Both the position numbers and the translations under genes were made by a program. DNA of 64,000 bases from Nonomuraea montanisoli (GTDB lineage Bacteria > Actinomycetota > Actinomycetes > Streptosporangiales > Streptosporangiaceae): positions 62,001 to 126,000 of the forward strand of contig NZ_JABWGN010000016.1 of NCBI RefSeq assembly GCF_013363975.1, given 5' to 3'. The stretch's first letter is position 1. Each line of letters starts with the position of its first letter. The notes under the pieces are model-generated. The model saw nothing but the letters and a program-made list of their open reading frames with translations, ran no database searches and was not told the DNA's origin. Below, one piece after another: positions 17,925 to 24,867 of the stretch.

Positions 17925-18247
17925 CGGAGCTCCATAACCGAGTTGTCAAGAGGACGTACTGATTCCGGGAGGGTCCGGCCTGCCGTTCCTCCCACTCGTG
18001 AAAGATATCACAAGCTCTCACAGCAACGCTTTTACCTCCCGTTTCGAGTTGACGATCATGGTCGCCGCCGCCGGCGCGGGGGCGGCGGGCGCAGCCGGCG
18101 CGGATCATGTTCCCCACGGGAAACCTATTTCCTTTCGCGAGCCAGCTCCTAAAGAGAATTATTTACCCTTCTTGTCGAGGCGAAACACCAATGCAATAGT
18201 TCAGATCGTTGCATCACGGCATTTCGTAGAGAAAGGAAGGGAACGTC
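17925..18247. promoter_or_regulatory. Divergent intergenic region between atpI and the RiPP operon
   Basis: This 323-nt spacer holds no supportable gene. It is markedly more AT-rich than its surroundings between about 18000 and 18247. Toward the RiPP precursor it carries a perfect inverted repeat, atgcaa (18191-18196) and ttgcat (18209-18214) spaced by 12 nt, and a possible -35-like ttgtcg (18172-18177) with aatagt 17 nt later (18195-18200). The promoter elements are weak guesses. A strong Shine-Dalgarno (aaggaaggg) precedes the precursor start. Confidence 0.5.
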
Positions 18248-18433
18248 ATGCAGAATCAGCACCTCACGGACTTCAGTGCCGACTTCGAGCTGTTCGCCCG
18301 CGAGCTCTCGGGCGACGAACTCGACGCCGGCCGTTCGTACGGCAGCACCCTGAGCACCGGGTTCTGTTTCTCCACCGGCACGTGCAGCAGCGCGAGCTCC
18401 GTCTCCACGGCCGGCTCGAGCGCCAGCGGCTGA
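18248..18433 (+). CDS. RiPP precursor peptide (putative azole/dehydroamino-acid peptide)
   Basis: A 61-aa peptide that should be the substrate of the following enzymes. Residues 1-29 form a leader: hydrophobic-acidic, with FSADFELFARELSGDELDAG, typical of leaders recognised by PqqD/E1-type domains. Residues 30-61 are the likely core, which contains no acidic or basic residue: 12 Ser, 5 Thr, 6 Gly and only two Cys (40 and 46), in a FCFSTGTCSS centre. Those Ser/Thr/Cys are candidates for dehydration and azoline formation. Its strong ribosome-binding site and first position in the operon fit a highly expressed precursor. The cleavage point is not certain: after Gly28-Arg29 is likely on composition alone. 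I do not recognise the core as any known product. Confidence 0.85.
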   Translation: MQNQHLTDFSADFELFARELSGDELDAGRSYGSTLSTGFCFSTGTCSSASSVSTAGSSASG

Positions 18434-18486
18434 TTTCCGCACCGCTGACCACGTCGGATTCATGAGCGAGGGAGGTCCCGGGATCC

Positions 18487-19593
18487 ATGGCGCGCCACGA
18501 CGGTTCGCTCCGACGGGCCGACGACGTCTCCGTGGCCTGGGACCTCCCGGTCTCCCTGGCGTCGGGAATAGAAGTCTGCGCAGAAGACGAAAACGGCGTC
18601 CTGCTGTTCGATACTGATTCGGGGAAATATTTCCAACTCGGCCGGAGTTCGCGGCTGTTGATTCCGCGACTGCGCGAGAGCGTGTCGCCGCACGAGCTCT
18701 CACAGGAGATCTCCGACCGCTTCCAGGTGCCATTGACGAGGGCCGAGGAAACGGTGTCGCGGTTCTTGTCGGAGCTTCGCGGCCTCGGAGTGCTCGATGT
18801 CGAACCGGCGCCGGAGAGGCGCCGCGGCCGCCTCACCCGCGCGCTCGCGGACATCCCCATGCCGCGGCTGGTCCTGCTGAGGAACACCTCCGCGCCGGGT
18901 GCGCCACGGTCACGGGCGCCGCTGCGCCCTCTGACGAGGAACGCGCTCCTCGCCGTCCTCGCACTGGTCACCGCCCTGTCGGTCACCATGGCCGCGCTGG
19001 CGGTCACGCACCGGACCGGCACGGGCTCGCTGGGCCTGGCCACGGCCCTGCTCCCGATCGTCCTCGTCCTGCACCTGGCGGTCCACGAGCTCGGCCACTA
19101 CCTCGCCTGCCGCTACTACGGGGTGGTCGTGCGCGAGGTGGGCATCGCCTTCTTCTTCTGGGTCCTGCCCCGGCCCTACGTCGACCGCTCCCACGCGTAC
19201 CGGCTGCCCGGACGGGCGGCGCTCCTGGTGATCACCCTGGCCGGCCCCGTCGTGGACGTGGTCAACGGCGGCATCGCGGGGGTGATCGCCCTCACCGCGA
19301 GTGATCCCGGCGTCCGCGTCCTCGCCGCGGCGGTGGCCAACGCGCTGCTCCTGGCCCTGCTGCACAATCTCAACCCCTTCATGCCCAGTGACGGGCTCCA
19401 CGCGCTCGAAGCGGCCACCGGCCACCACGCGTTCCGCCGCAGGGCGATCACCTATCTGCTCACCAGGGACCGCAGGACCGTGACCGGGGCGTGGCTGCGC
19501 CGGCTCTACGTGGGCTACGGCGTCCTGGCCCTCGGCTATCTGGGGGTGCTCGTCCTGCTGGTGGGCCGTCTCTTCACCGCTGTCGGAGGTTAG
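18487..19593 (+). CDS. PqqD-like domain fused to M50 (site-2-type) membrane metalloprotease
   Basis: A 368-aa protein encoded 53 nt after the precursor. Residues about 20-105 form a PqqD-like winged-helix fold (FDTDSGKYFQLGRSSRLLI, then VSRFLSELRGLGVLDVE), the module that binds RiPP leaders. Residues 150-368 form a multi-span membrane peptidase M50 domain: the zinc motif HELGH (His200, Glu201, His204) lies in a hydrophobic helix, and the third ligand Asp302 is in NLNPFMPSDG. The likely role is leader-peptide removal at the membrane, with the PqqD part delivering the modified precursor. It might also help release, because no exporter is encoded nearby. Substrate and timing are inferred. Confidence 0.85.
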   Translation: MARHDGSLRRADDVSVAWDLPVSLASGIEVCAEDENGVLLFDTDSGKYFQLGRSSRLLIPRLRESVSPHELSQEISDRFQVPLTRAEETVSRFLSELRGLGVLDVEPAPERRRGRLTRALADIPMPRLVLLRNTSAPGAPRSRAPLRPLTRNALLAVLALVTALSVTMAALAVTHRTGTGSLGLATALLPIVLVLHLAVHELGHYLACRYYGVVVREVGIAFFFWVLPRPYVDRSHAYRLPGRAALLVITLAGPVVDVVNGGIAGVIALTASDPGVRVLAAAVANALLLALLHNLNPFMPSDGLHALEAATGHHAFRRRAITYLLTRDRRTVTGAWLRRLYVGYGVLALGYLGVLVLLVGRLFTAVGG

Positions 19594-19595
19594 GG

Positions 19596-22022
19596 ATGCA
19601 GGTCAGCGAACAGGCCACGATCGCGCCCTTCGTCCTGGTACGCCTGTCGGGCACCGCGGTGAGCACCCTGCTGCAGTTCCGCGCCGACGGCGCGTTGTCC
19701 GCCCTCGAGGAGGCCGACGCACTCACGCGCCGGCGAGACGCGCTCGCCGGGCGGCTCAGCGAGGAGTTGCACGCCCTGATCCCGGCGCTGCCCGACGAGG
19801 ACAGGCGGGTGGCGATCAGGTTGCGCCGGGACATCCACAACGGCCGCCCGCCACGCCCGGCGAGCGCCGTACTGGACCGCGTCGTCGCGCGGATCGGGCC
19901 CGGCTTCGCCACGTGGCTGGAGCTGCGGGAGCGGTCGGCGGCCGCGGCGGCGCACTACGAGCGGACGCTCGAGTCCGAGCTGGCGGCGTCCTACGCGGCG
20001 CTCGCCAAGCACTCCGGCGACGGTGCCCTGGCCAGAGCCCTGTCCGTGGCGGCGCCGGAGATCCTGGCCGCGTCGGCGCGCGCCGACGCGGTCCACGGTG
20101 GATCGAAGCAGGGCCGCAGGCTCGCACGGACGTTGTTCAACTATCTGATCAGGGCAGCCGTCAAGACGAGCCCCCTGGGCTGGCTGAGTCCCGTGGCGGT
20201 GTGCACCATCGGCGAGGGCGCGCCGGCGGGCAGCGGCGAGTCCGGCTCCTACCGGGCGGTCGCCTCCCTTCCGCACCCGCTGTACTTCCGGCTGCTCCAG
20301 CGGCTCTGGGCCCGCGAGGACGTCGGGTGCGGCGTCCGCTTCCATCCTCCCGCCCGGATCGGCGACGGCCGCGTTGTCCGCTCCAGCTACTTCCACACCC
20401 GGACCAACGGCTTCTTCTGGCGCGAGGACGTCCTGACCGACGCGGCCGAACACGCCCGCGAGGTGACGGTGCCGGGCGACGGCGCCCTCGGGTCGGCCGT
20501 GCTGGCCTCGCTGCGCGAGGGCGACCCCGCCGCGCCGTGGACCCGCGTTGCCCGGCTGACCGACGCGGGCCTGATCCGCGGGGAGTCGGCGTGGCCCGCC
20601 GGCGCCTACGACGCACACCATGCCGTCGCCGGCCTGGCGCCCCACGGGACACCGTTCGCCGAGAGCCTGTCGGCCATCGGCGAGGACCTGCGGCTGCTGG
20701 CGGACTCCGAGCCGCGCGAGCGCGCGGCGATCACCCGCCGGCTAGTCCGGCGGGCTCACGACCTCGACGAGGCCACCGCGACGGCCACCTCGCCCCGGAT
20801 TCCCGAGCTGTCCGTGCGCGAGGACGTGGTCCGTGCCCAGCCCCTGCCCCCGCTGCCCGAGTGGGTCGGCGAGGCGCTGTCCGCGTACGGCCGCCGCCTG
20901 GCCTCCGTCCTGGTGGTGCTGCCGCAGTACGCGGCGTCCCTGCGGTTCTGGCAGCGGCACGTGGCGCCCGAGCACGACTGGCTGCCGCTGCCCGCCTTCC
21001 TCGCGCGCTACATGGCCACACCGGGCCCGCACCTGCTCGACAACCTCGACGCCAGGCTGCGCGCCGAGCCGCCGGTGGACGTCCGCCCGGGGCCCTCCAC
21101 GCTCCTGCCCGCCTTCGCCGTCCTGTTCCAGGCGACCACGCTGGAGGACGGCGAGCGCGTGATCGTGGTGAACCAGATCATGGACGGCGTCGGCAGCGTC
21201 GCGGCCCGCTTCAGGGCGCTGTTCGAGCCGGAACTGCTCACCGGGCCGCTCGACGCGTGGCTCGCCCATCTGACGCCGTCCGGGTCGCGCCCGCTCGAAC
21301 TGACGGTGGCCACGGACTGGAACCCGATCCAGGCCCGCTCAGCGGGCCGTGCCCGCCCGCTCGACCTCGGCGGCGGCATGGCGCCCAGGAGCGGCTTCGT
21401 CTCGCTGGAGCAGTTGCGCATCCGCCTGGACCAGGCCACGGGAACGCTCGTCGTCGAGGACGCGACAGGCCCGGTCGTCCCCTTCTACTCGGGCCTGGTC
21501 CCGCGCCGCATGCTGAAGGGGGTGGCCAACATCCTGTCCACCATCGCCAGCCCGTGGTTCTGCGCCGCCCCCGAGGCGGGCGGGACGAGCGCCGCGATGC
21601 TGCGCCTGGACGGGGTCGACGGGGTGGTGCACCGGCCGCGGGAACGCCTCGGGCCGGTGGTGGTCCGCAGGGCCCACTGGGCCGTGCGCGCGGCGGAGCT
21701 CCTGGCGGCGATCAGGAGGCCGACCATGGCGGGGACCTTCGCCGCCTACCGGAGCTGGGCGGCCGAGCACGGCCTGCCCGACCAGGTCTTCGTCCGCAGG
21801 GGCGGCGTCGTGCCCGACCTGTACGCCAAGGGCCGCAAGCCCCTGTGGCTGTCCGCCTCCGTCCCGCTCTCCCTGTCCGCGCTCCTGGATTCCCTGACCG
21901 AGGAGGACATCCTGGTGATGGAGGAGGCCCTGCCGGTCGCCGGCCGCGACTCCGTCATGATCGACGGTCTGCCGCGGATGACGGAGTACGTCGCCCACCT
22001 GAGCTGGGGTGCGGACGGATGA
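19596..22022 (+). CDS. LanB-type tRNA-dependent dehydratase, glutamylation protein
   Basis: An 808-aa protein with Lant_dehydr_N-type features. Enzymes of this family use glutamyl-tRNA to glutamylate Ser/Thr side chains of the core; a separate or fused elimination domain then forms Dha/Dhb. Visible family marks are the N-terminal FVLVRLSG segment, FNYLIRAAVKTSPLGWLSPV around residues 180-200, and the FYSGLVPRRMLKG stretch near 630. It lacks the C-terminal elimination domain, which is encoded by the next gene; the split is the arrangement seen in thiopeptide and goadsporin systems. ATG 19596 follows GGAGG and is 2 nt after the protease stop; its own stop overlaps the next start by 4 nt. Confidence 0.9.
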   Translation: MQVSEQATIAPFVLVRLSGTAVSTLLQFRADGALSALEEADALTRRRDALAGRLSEELHALIPALPDEDRRVAIRLRRDIHNGRPPRPASAVLDRVVARIGPGFATWLELRERSAAAAAHYERTLESELAASYAALAKHSGDGALARALSVAAPEILAASARADAVHGGSKQGRRLARTLFNYLIRAAVKTSPLGWLSPVAVCTIGEGAPAGSGESGSYRAVASLPHPLYFRLLQRLWAREDVGCGVRFHPPARIGDGRVVRSSYFHTRTNGFFWREDVLTDAAEHAREVTVPGDGALGSAVLASLREGDPAAPWTRVARLTDAGLIRGESAWPAGAYDAHHAVAGLAPHGTPFAESLSAIGEDLRLLADSEPRERAAITRRLVRRAHDLDEATATATSPRIPELSVREDVVRAQPLPPLPEWVGEALSAYGRRLASVLVVLPQYAASLRFWQRHVAPEHDWLPLPAFLARYMATPGPHLLDNLDARLRAEPPVDVRPGPSTLLPAFAVLFQATTLEDGERVIVVNQIMDGVGSVAARFRALFEPELLTGPLDAWLAHLTPSGSRPLELTVATDWNPIQARSAGRARPLDLGGGMAPRSGFVSLEQLRIRLDQATGTLVVEDATGPVVPFYSGLVPRRMLKGVANILSTIASPWFCAAPEAGGTSAAMLRLDGVDGVVHRPRERLGPVVVRRAHWAVRAAELLAAIRRPTMAGTFAAYRSWAAEHGLPDQVFVRRGGVVPDLYAKGRKPLWLSASVPLSLSALLDSLTEEDILVMEEALPVAGRDSVMIDGLPRMTEYVAHLSWGADG

Positions 22023-22885
22023 CGACCTCCTGGCTGTACTGCGCGATCTACCCGGGCGCGTTCGAGCGGCTGGACCAGGTGGTCCGCGAGCTCGTCCCGC
22101 CCGTCCGCGACCTGGTCGGCGACCACGGGGGACGCTGGTTCTTCCTGCGGTTCATGGACAGCGGCGGGCCGCACGTCAGGCTCCGGGTCCATGGCGCGTA
22201 CCCGCTGCTGGACCGGGTCTACGAACGACTGACGAGCCGCTTCCCCGCGTTCCTCGACACGGCGCGCGCCACGCCCGGCCAGACCTACGCCCGGCTGCCG
22301 GGATCGCCGGTGCTCGACTACTGGGAGGGCATCGACGTACGGCTCTACGAACCGGAGCTCCGGCGCTACGGCGGCACCGCGGGCGTGCGCGTGGCCGAGG
22401 AGCATTTCATGCTGTCGAGCTCGATCGTCGTCCGCGCCCTCGAGACGGACCTCTCGCCCGAGCAGCGCTCGGCGCTGGCCACGCTGGCGATGGCGAGCGC
22501 CGTGCGGCACGCCGTTCCCGGCATGGACCGGGCCTTCTGGTCGAAGTACTTCTGGTACTGGACCGGGAGGGACGAGGACGGTTCGGAGGCGAGGCGCGCC
22601 GCCGCGGTCGCGACCGCGGAGCGGCTCGCGACCGCGGCGACGTCCTGCGCCCTGCCCGAGCGCCGGCGACGAGCCGCCGAGGAGTTCGGCGAAGCAGTCG
22701 GCGCGACCGCCCGCCGAGCGGCCGGGCGCGGGATTCCGCTCACGCCCTGGCAGTGGGTCTTCCACCTGGTGCACCTGCACAACAACCGGCTGGGGGTGCC
22801 GCCGGAGGAGGAAGCCGTTCTCGCCGCCGTGCTCGGCGGCGCCCATGAGGAGGAGATACATGATCGGTCAGCGACCGCGCGATGA
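22019..22885 (+). CDS. SpaB_C-type (thiopeptide-type) elimination protein
   Basis: A 288-aa stand-alone SpaB C-terminal-like protein. Motifs are RWFFLRFMDSGGPHVRLR near residues 39-56 and HLVHLHNNRLGV near the C-terminus, both typical of this fold. The same fold serves either glutamate elimination in dehydratases or the [4+2] pyridine-forming cyclase in thiopeptides. Because it is the only such gene next to a dehydratase lacking that domain, elimination is the better call, so a macrocyclic thiopeptide is not predicted. It overlaps the preceding gene by ATGA, and the YcaO start lies 26 nt inside its 3' end. Confidence 0.87.
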   Translation: MTTSWLYCAIYPGAFERLDQVVRELVPPVRDLVGDHGGRWFFLRFMDSGGPHVRLRVHGAYPLLDRVYERLTSRFPAFLDTARATPGQTYARLPGSPVLDYWEGIDVRLYEPELRRYGGTAGVRVAEEHFMLSSSIVVRALETDLSPEQRSALATLAMASAVRHAVPGMDRAFWSKYFWYWTGRDEDGSEARRAAAVATAERLATAATSCALPERRRRAAEEFGEAVGATARRAAGRGIPLTPWQWVFHLVHLHNNRLGVPPEEEAVLAAVLGGAHEEEIHDRSATAR

Positions 22886-24194
22886 GGCGGCCGCCTTCCA
22901 GGCGCTGAGCCCGCTCATCGACGGACGGGCCGGGCTCGTCAACATCGTCACGCGGATCCCGCGGATGACGGGACGCCATCGCTTCCCCATCTACACCGCG
23001 TCCATGGGGAATCCCGCCTCGCTGCTGCCCGGCCGCGTCGACGCGCCTCTCCCCCTCGCCTGGGCGGGCATGGACGGCGCCGGTACGGGGCTGGCCGACG
23101 ACCTGGCGAGGCTGACGGCCACGGTGGAGGCGGTCGAACGCTACTCGAGCTGCGTGTGGGACAACGAGCAGCTCATCTGGGACACCGGCCGCAACCTGGG
23201 CCGGGAGGCGCTGGACCTGGAGACCGTCCCCACGTGCTCGGCCGAGGAACTCGCGCACCCCGCCTGTCCTCTCGTCGCGCCGGACCCCGGGGCGCCGATG
23301 CGCTGGGTGCGCGGCGTGAACCTGATGAACGGCCGGCCGTCCTGGGTCCCCGCCGTGATGGTCTACCTCCACATCCCCTTCGTCAGCCGGGCCGAGCGCT
23401 TCTGGCTGCCCATCTCCACGGGGACCGCGGCGCACTTCGACTACGACGAGGCGCTGCTGTCGGCCGCGCTCGAATGCGTCGAACGCGACAGTCTCACCCT
23501 CACCTGGCTCCAGCGGCTGCCCTTGCCGCGGATCGAGCTGGACGTCACCACCCCGGAGCTGGATCGCGCCAGGGCCATGGCCGAGCGCGCCGGCCTGCGC
23601 ACGTGGCACTTCGACGCCACCACCGATCTCGGCATCCCCACCGTCTACAGCGTGGACGTCGATCCGCAGTCGACCAGGGTCCACACGTACGTGATGTGCG
23701 CGACCGACCTCGACCCCAGGCGGGCCGTCGCGAAGGTCATGCGGGAGTCGTCGTCGGGCCGGCTGTCCATGCAGTACCAGAAGCCGCACGACAAGCCGCT
23801 GGACGAGTTCGGCGCCGTCTTCGACGGCGCGGTGCACATGGCGCTCGCCGAGCGCCGCCACGCCTTCGACTTCCTGCTCGGCTCGCCCGGACGGCGCACG
23901 CTGTCGAGCATGGCGCCCGACGTGCCCGACTCCGCGCGCGAACGGCTGGCGTGGGTGCTGGGCCGGCTCGCGGAGCGCGGCTGCACGGCCTACGCGGTGG
24001 ACGTCAGCTCCGACGAGGCCAGGTCCGTGGGCCTGCGGGTGGTGCGGGTCCTCGTCCCCGAGCTCATGCCGCTCAGCTTCCTCCACCGGGCCAGGTACCT
24101 GGGCACCCCGCGTCTCTACGCGGCGCCGGAACGCATGGGACACGGCCGGCGCACCGAGTCCGACATCAATCCCTGGCCGCAGCCATTCGCCTAA
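22860..24194 (+). CDS. YcaO-family cyclodehydratase
   Basis: A 444-aa YcaO protein that should phosphorylate the amide backbone with ATP to convert Cys/Ser/Thr to azolines. Family motifs include TVEAVERYSS (near residue 90), AALECVERDSL (near 205) and a late ELMPLSFLHRARYLG. The C-terminus ends PWPQPFA, a PxPxP tail that marks azoline-forming YcaOs. Start ATG 22860 has gaggaggag upstream and lies inside the end of the elimination gene. It should work with an E1-like partner, of which this operon encodes two. Confidence 0.92.
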   Translation: MIGQRPRDEAAAFQALSPLIDGRAGLVNIVTRIPRMTGRHRFPIYTASMGNPASLLPGRVDAPLPLAWAGMDGAGTGLADDLARLTATVEAVERYSSCVWDNEQLIWDTGRNLGREALDLETVPTCSAEELAHPACPLVAPDPGAPMRWVRGVNLMNGRPSWVPAVMVYLHIPFVSRAERFWLPISTGTAAHFDYDEALLSAALECVERDSLTLTWLQRLPLPRIELDVTTPELDRARAMAERAGLRTWHFDATTDLGIPTVYSVDVDPQSTRVHTYVMCATDLDPRRAVAKVMRESSSGRLSMQYQKPHDKPLDEFGAVFDGAVHMALAERRHAFDFLLGSPGRRTLSSMAPDVPDSARERLAWVLGRLAERGCTAYAVDVSSDEARSVGLRVVRVLVPELMPLSFLHRARYLGTPRLYAAPERMGHGRRTESDINPWPQPFA

Positions 24195-24204
24195 GGAGAG
24201 GCAG

Positions 24205-24867
24205 ATGACCTCGACTCACGTCATCGCCGTCGGGCCGTTCGCGGCCGACGTCGCGACGTCGCTCGCCCGGCGTGAGGGGGTGGACGCGTCGCCCTCCTTC
24301 TTCGCGCAGGGCACGAACGTGGACACCAGCCTGCTGCGCCCGGCCGACGCCTACGTCCTCGTCACGTCCCGGCACGATCCGCACGTGCTCGTCAGGATCG
24401 GCGACATCGTCCGGTCCTGGGGGGCGGCCCTGGTTCCCGTCGTCCACGAGACCCGCAGGCTCCGCTGCGGCCCGATCCTGCGGCCGGGCGGCACGGGAGC
24501 GTGCGCCGCCTGCTTCGAGGCCCGTTCGGTGCAGAACTGGAGCATCGGCGAGTCGTTCCAGGGCCTGTACGACTTCTACCGGCGCGACGCGGCGGGCCCG
24601 GAAGGCCACCTGTCGTCCCACACGCTGCTGGCCGCCGGGCTCGCCCAGTGGGGGCTCGACGCGGTGCGCGCGGGGAAGGCCGTCCACGGGGCCTACCGCA
24701 CGGTCAGCCTCGTGAAGCCCCAGGTCACCGAAGGAACGACCACGGGTGTGCACGGGTGCGCCCGTTGCTATCCCCGGGCGGATGCCGGGGCCAGACGTGA
24801 CGCGTCGTGGCGGGAGCTGTCGGAACATCTCGCCCGTGCGGGCGCCCCAGCCGAGGAGGATTCGTGA
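24205..24867 (+). CDS. E1-like / ocin-ThiF-type RiPP leader-binding partner
   Basis: A 220-aa protein 10 nt after the YcaO gene. It has a Rossmann-like beginning (THVIAVGPFAADVATSL) and a zinc tetracysteine made of CAAC (Cys100, Cys103) and CARC (Cys185, Cys188), as in the E1-like or ocin-ThiF components of azole-forming cyclodehydratases. These proteins bind the leader and present the core to YcaO; the adenylation function of real E1 enzymes is absent. It is shorter than usual E1-like partners, and the next gene also begins with an E1-like module, so the two may share the work. Its stop overlaps the next GTG. Confidence 0.8.
   Translation: MTSTHVIAVGPFAADVATSLARREGVDASPSFFAQGTNVDTSLLRPADAYVLVTSRHDPHVLVRIGDIVRSWGAALVPVVHETRRLRCGPILRPGGTGACAACFEARSVQNWSIGESFQGLYDFYRRDAAGPEGHLSSHTLLAAGLAQWGLDAVRAGKAVHGAYRTVSLVKPQVTEGTTTGVHGCARCYPRADAGARRDASWRELSEHLARAGAPAEEDS

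Noticed and set aside
17925..17956. ttgaca-like -35 box upstream of atpI
   Set aside because: It lies too close to the start codon for a -10 at normal spacing and overlaps the ribosome-binding region, so it is probably coincidental.
19913..22885. 990-codon plus-strand frame across the dehydratase gene
   Set aside because: Most of it is an Arg/Pro/Gly shadow of the dehydratase; only its last 288 codons are real, as the elimination protein from ATG 22019.
22019..22885. Thiopeptide [4+2] pyridine synthase
   Set aside because: The SpaB_C fold is shared by eliminases and cyclases; the adjacent dehydratase lacks its own elimination domain and only one SpaB_C gene is present, so elimination is required first.
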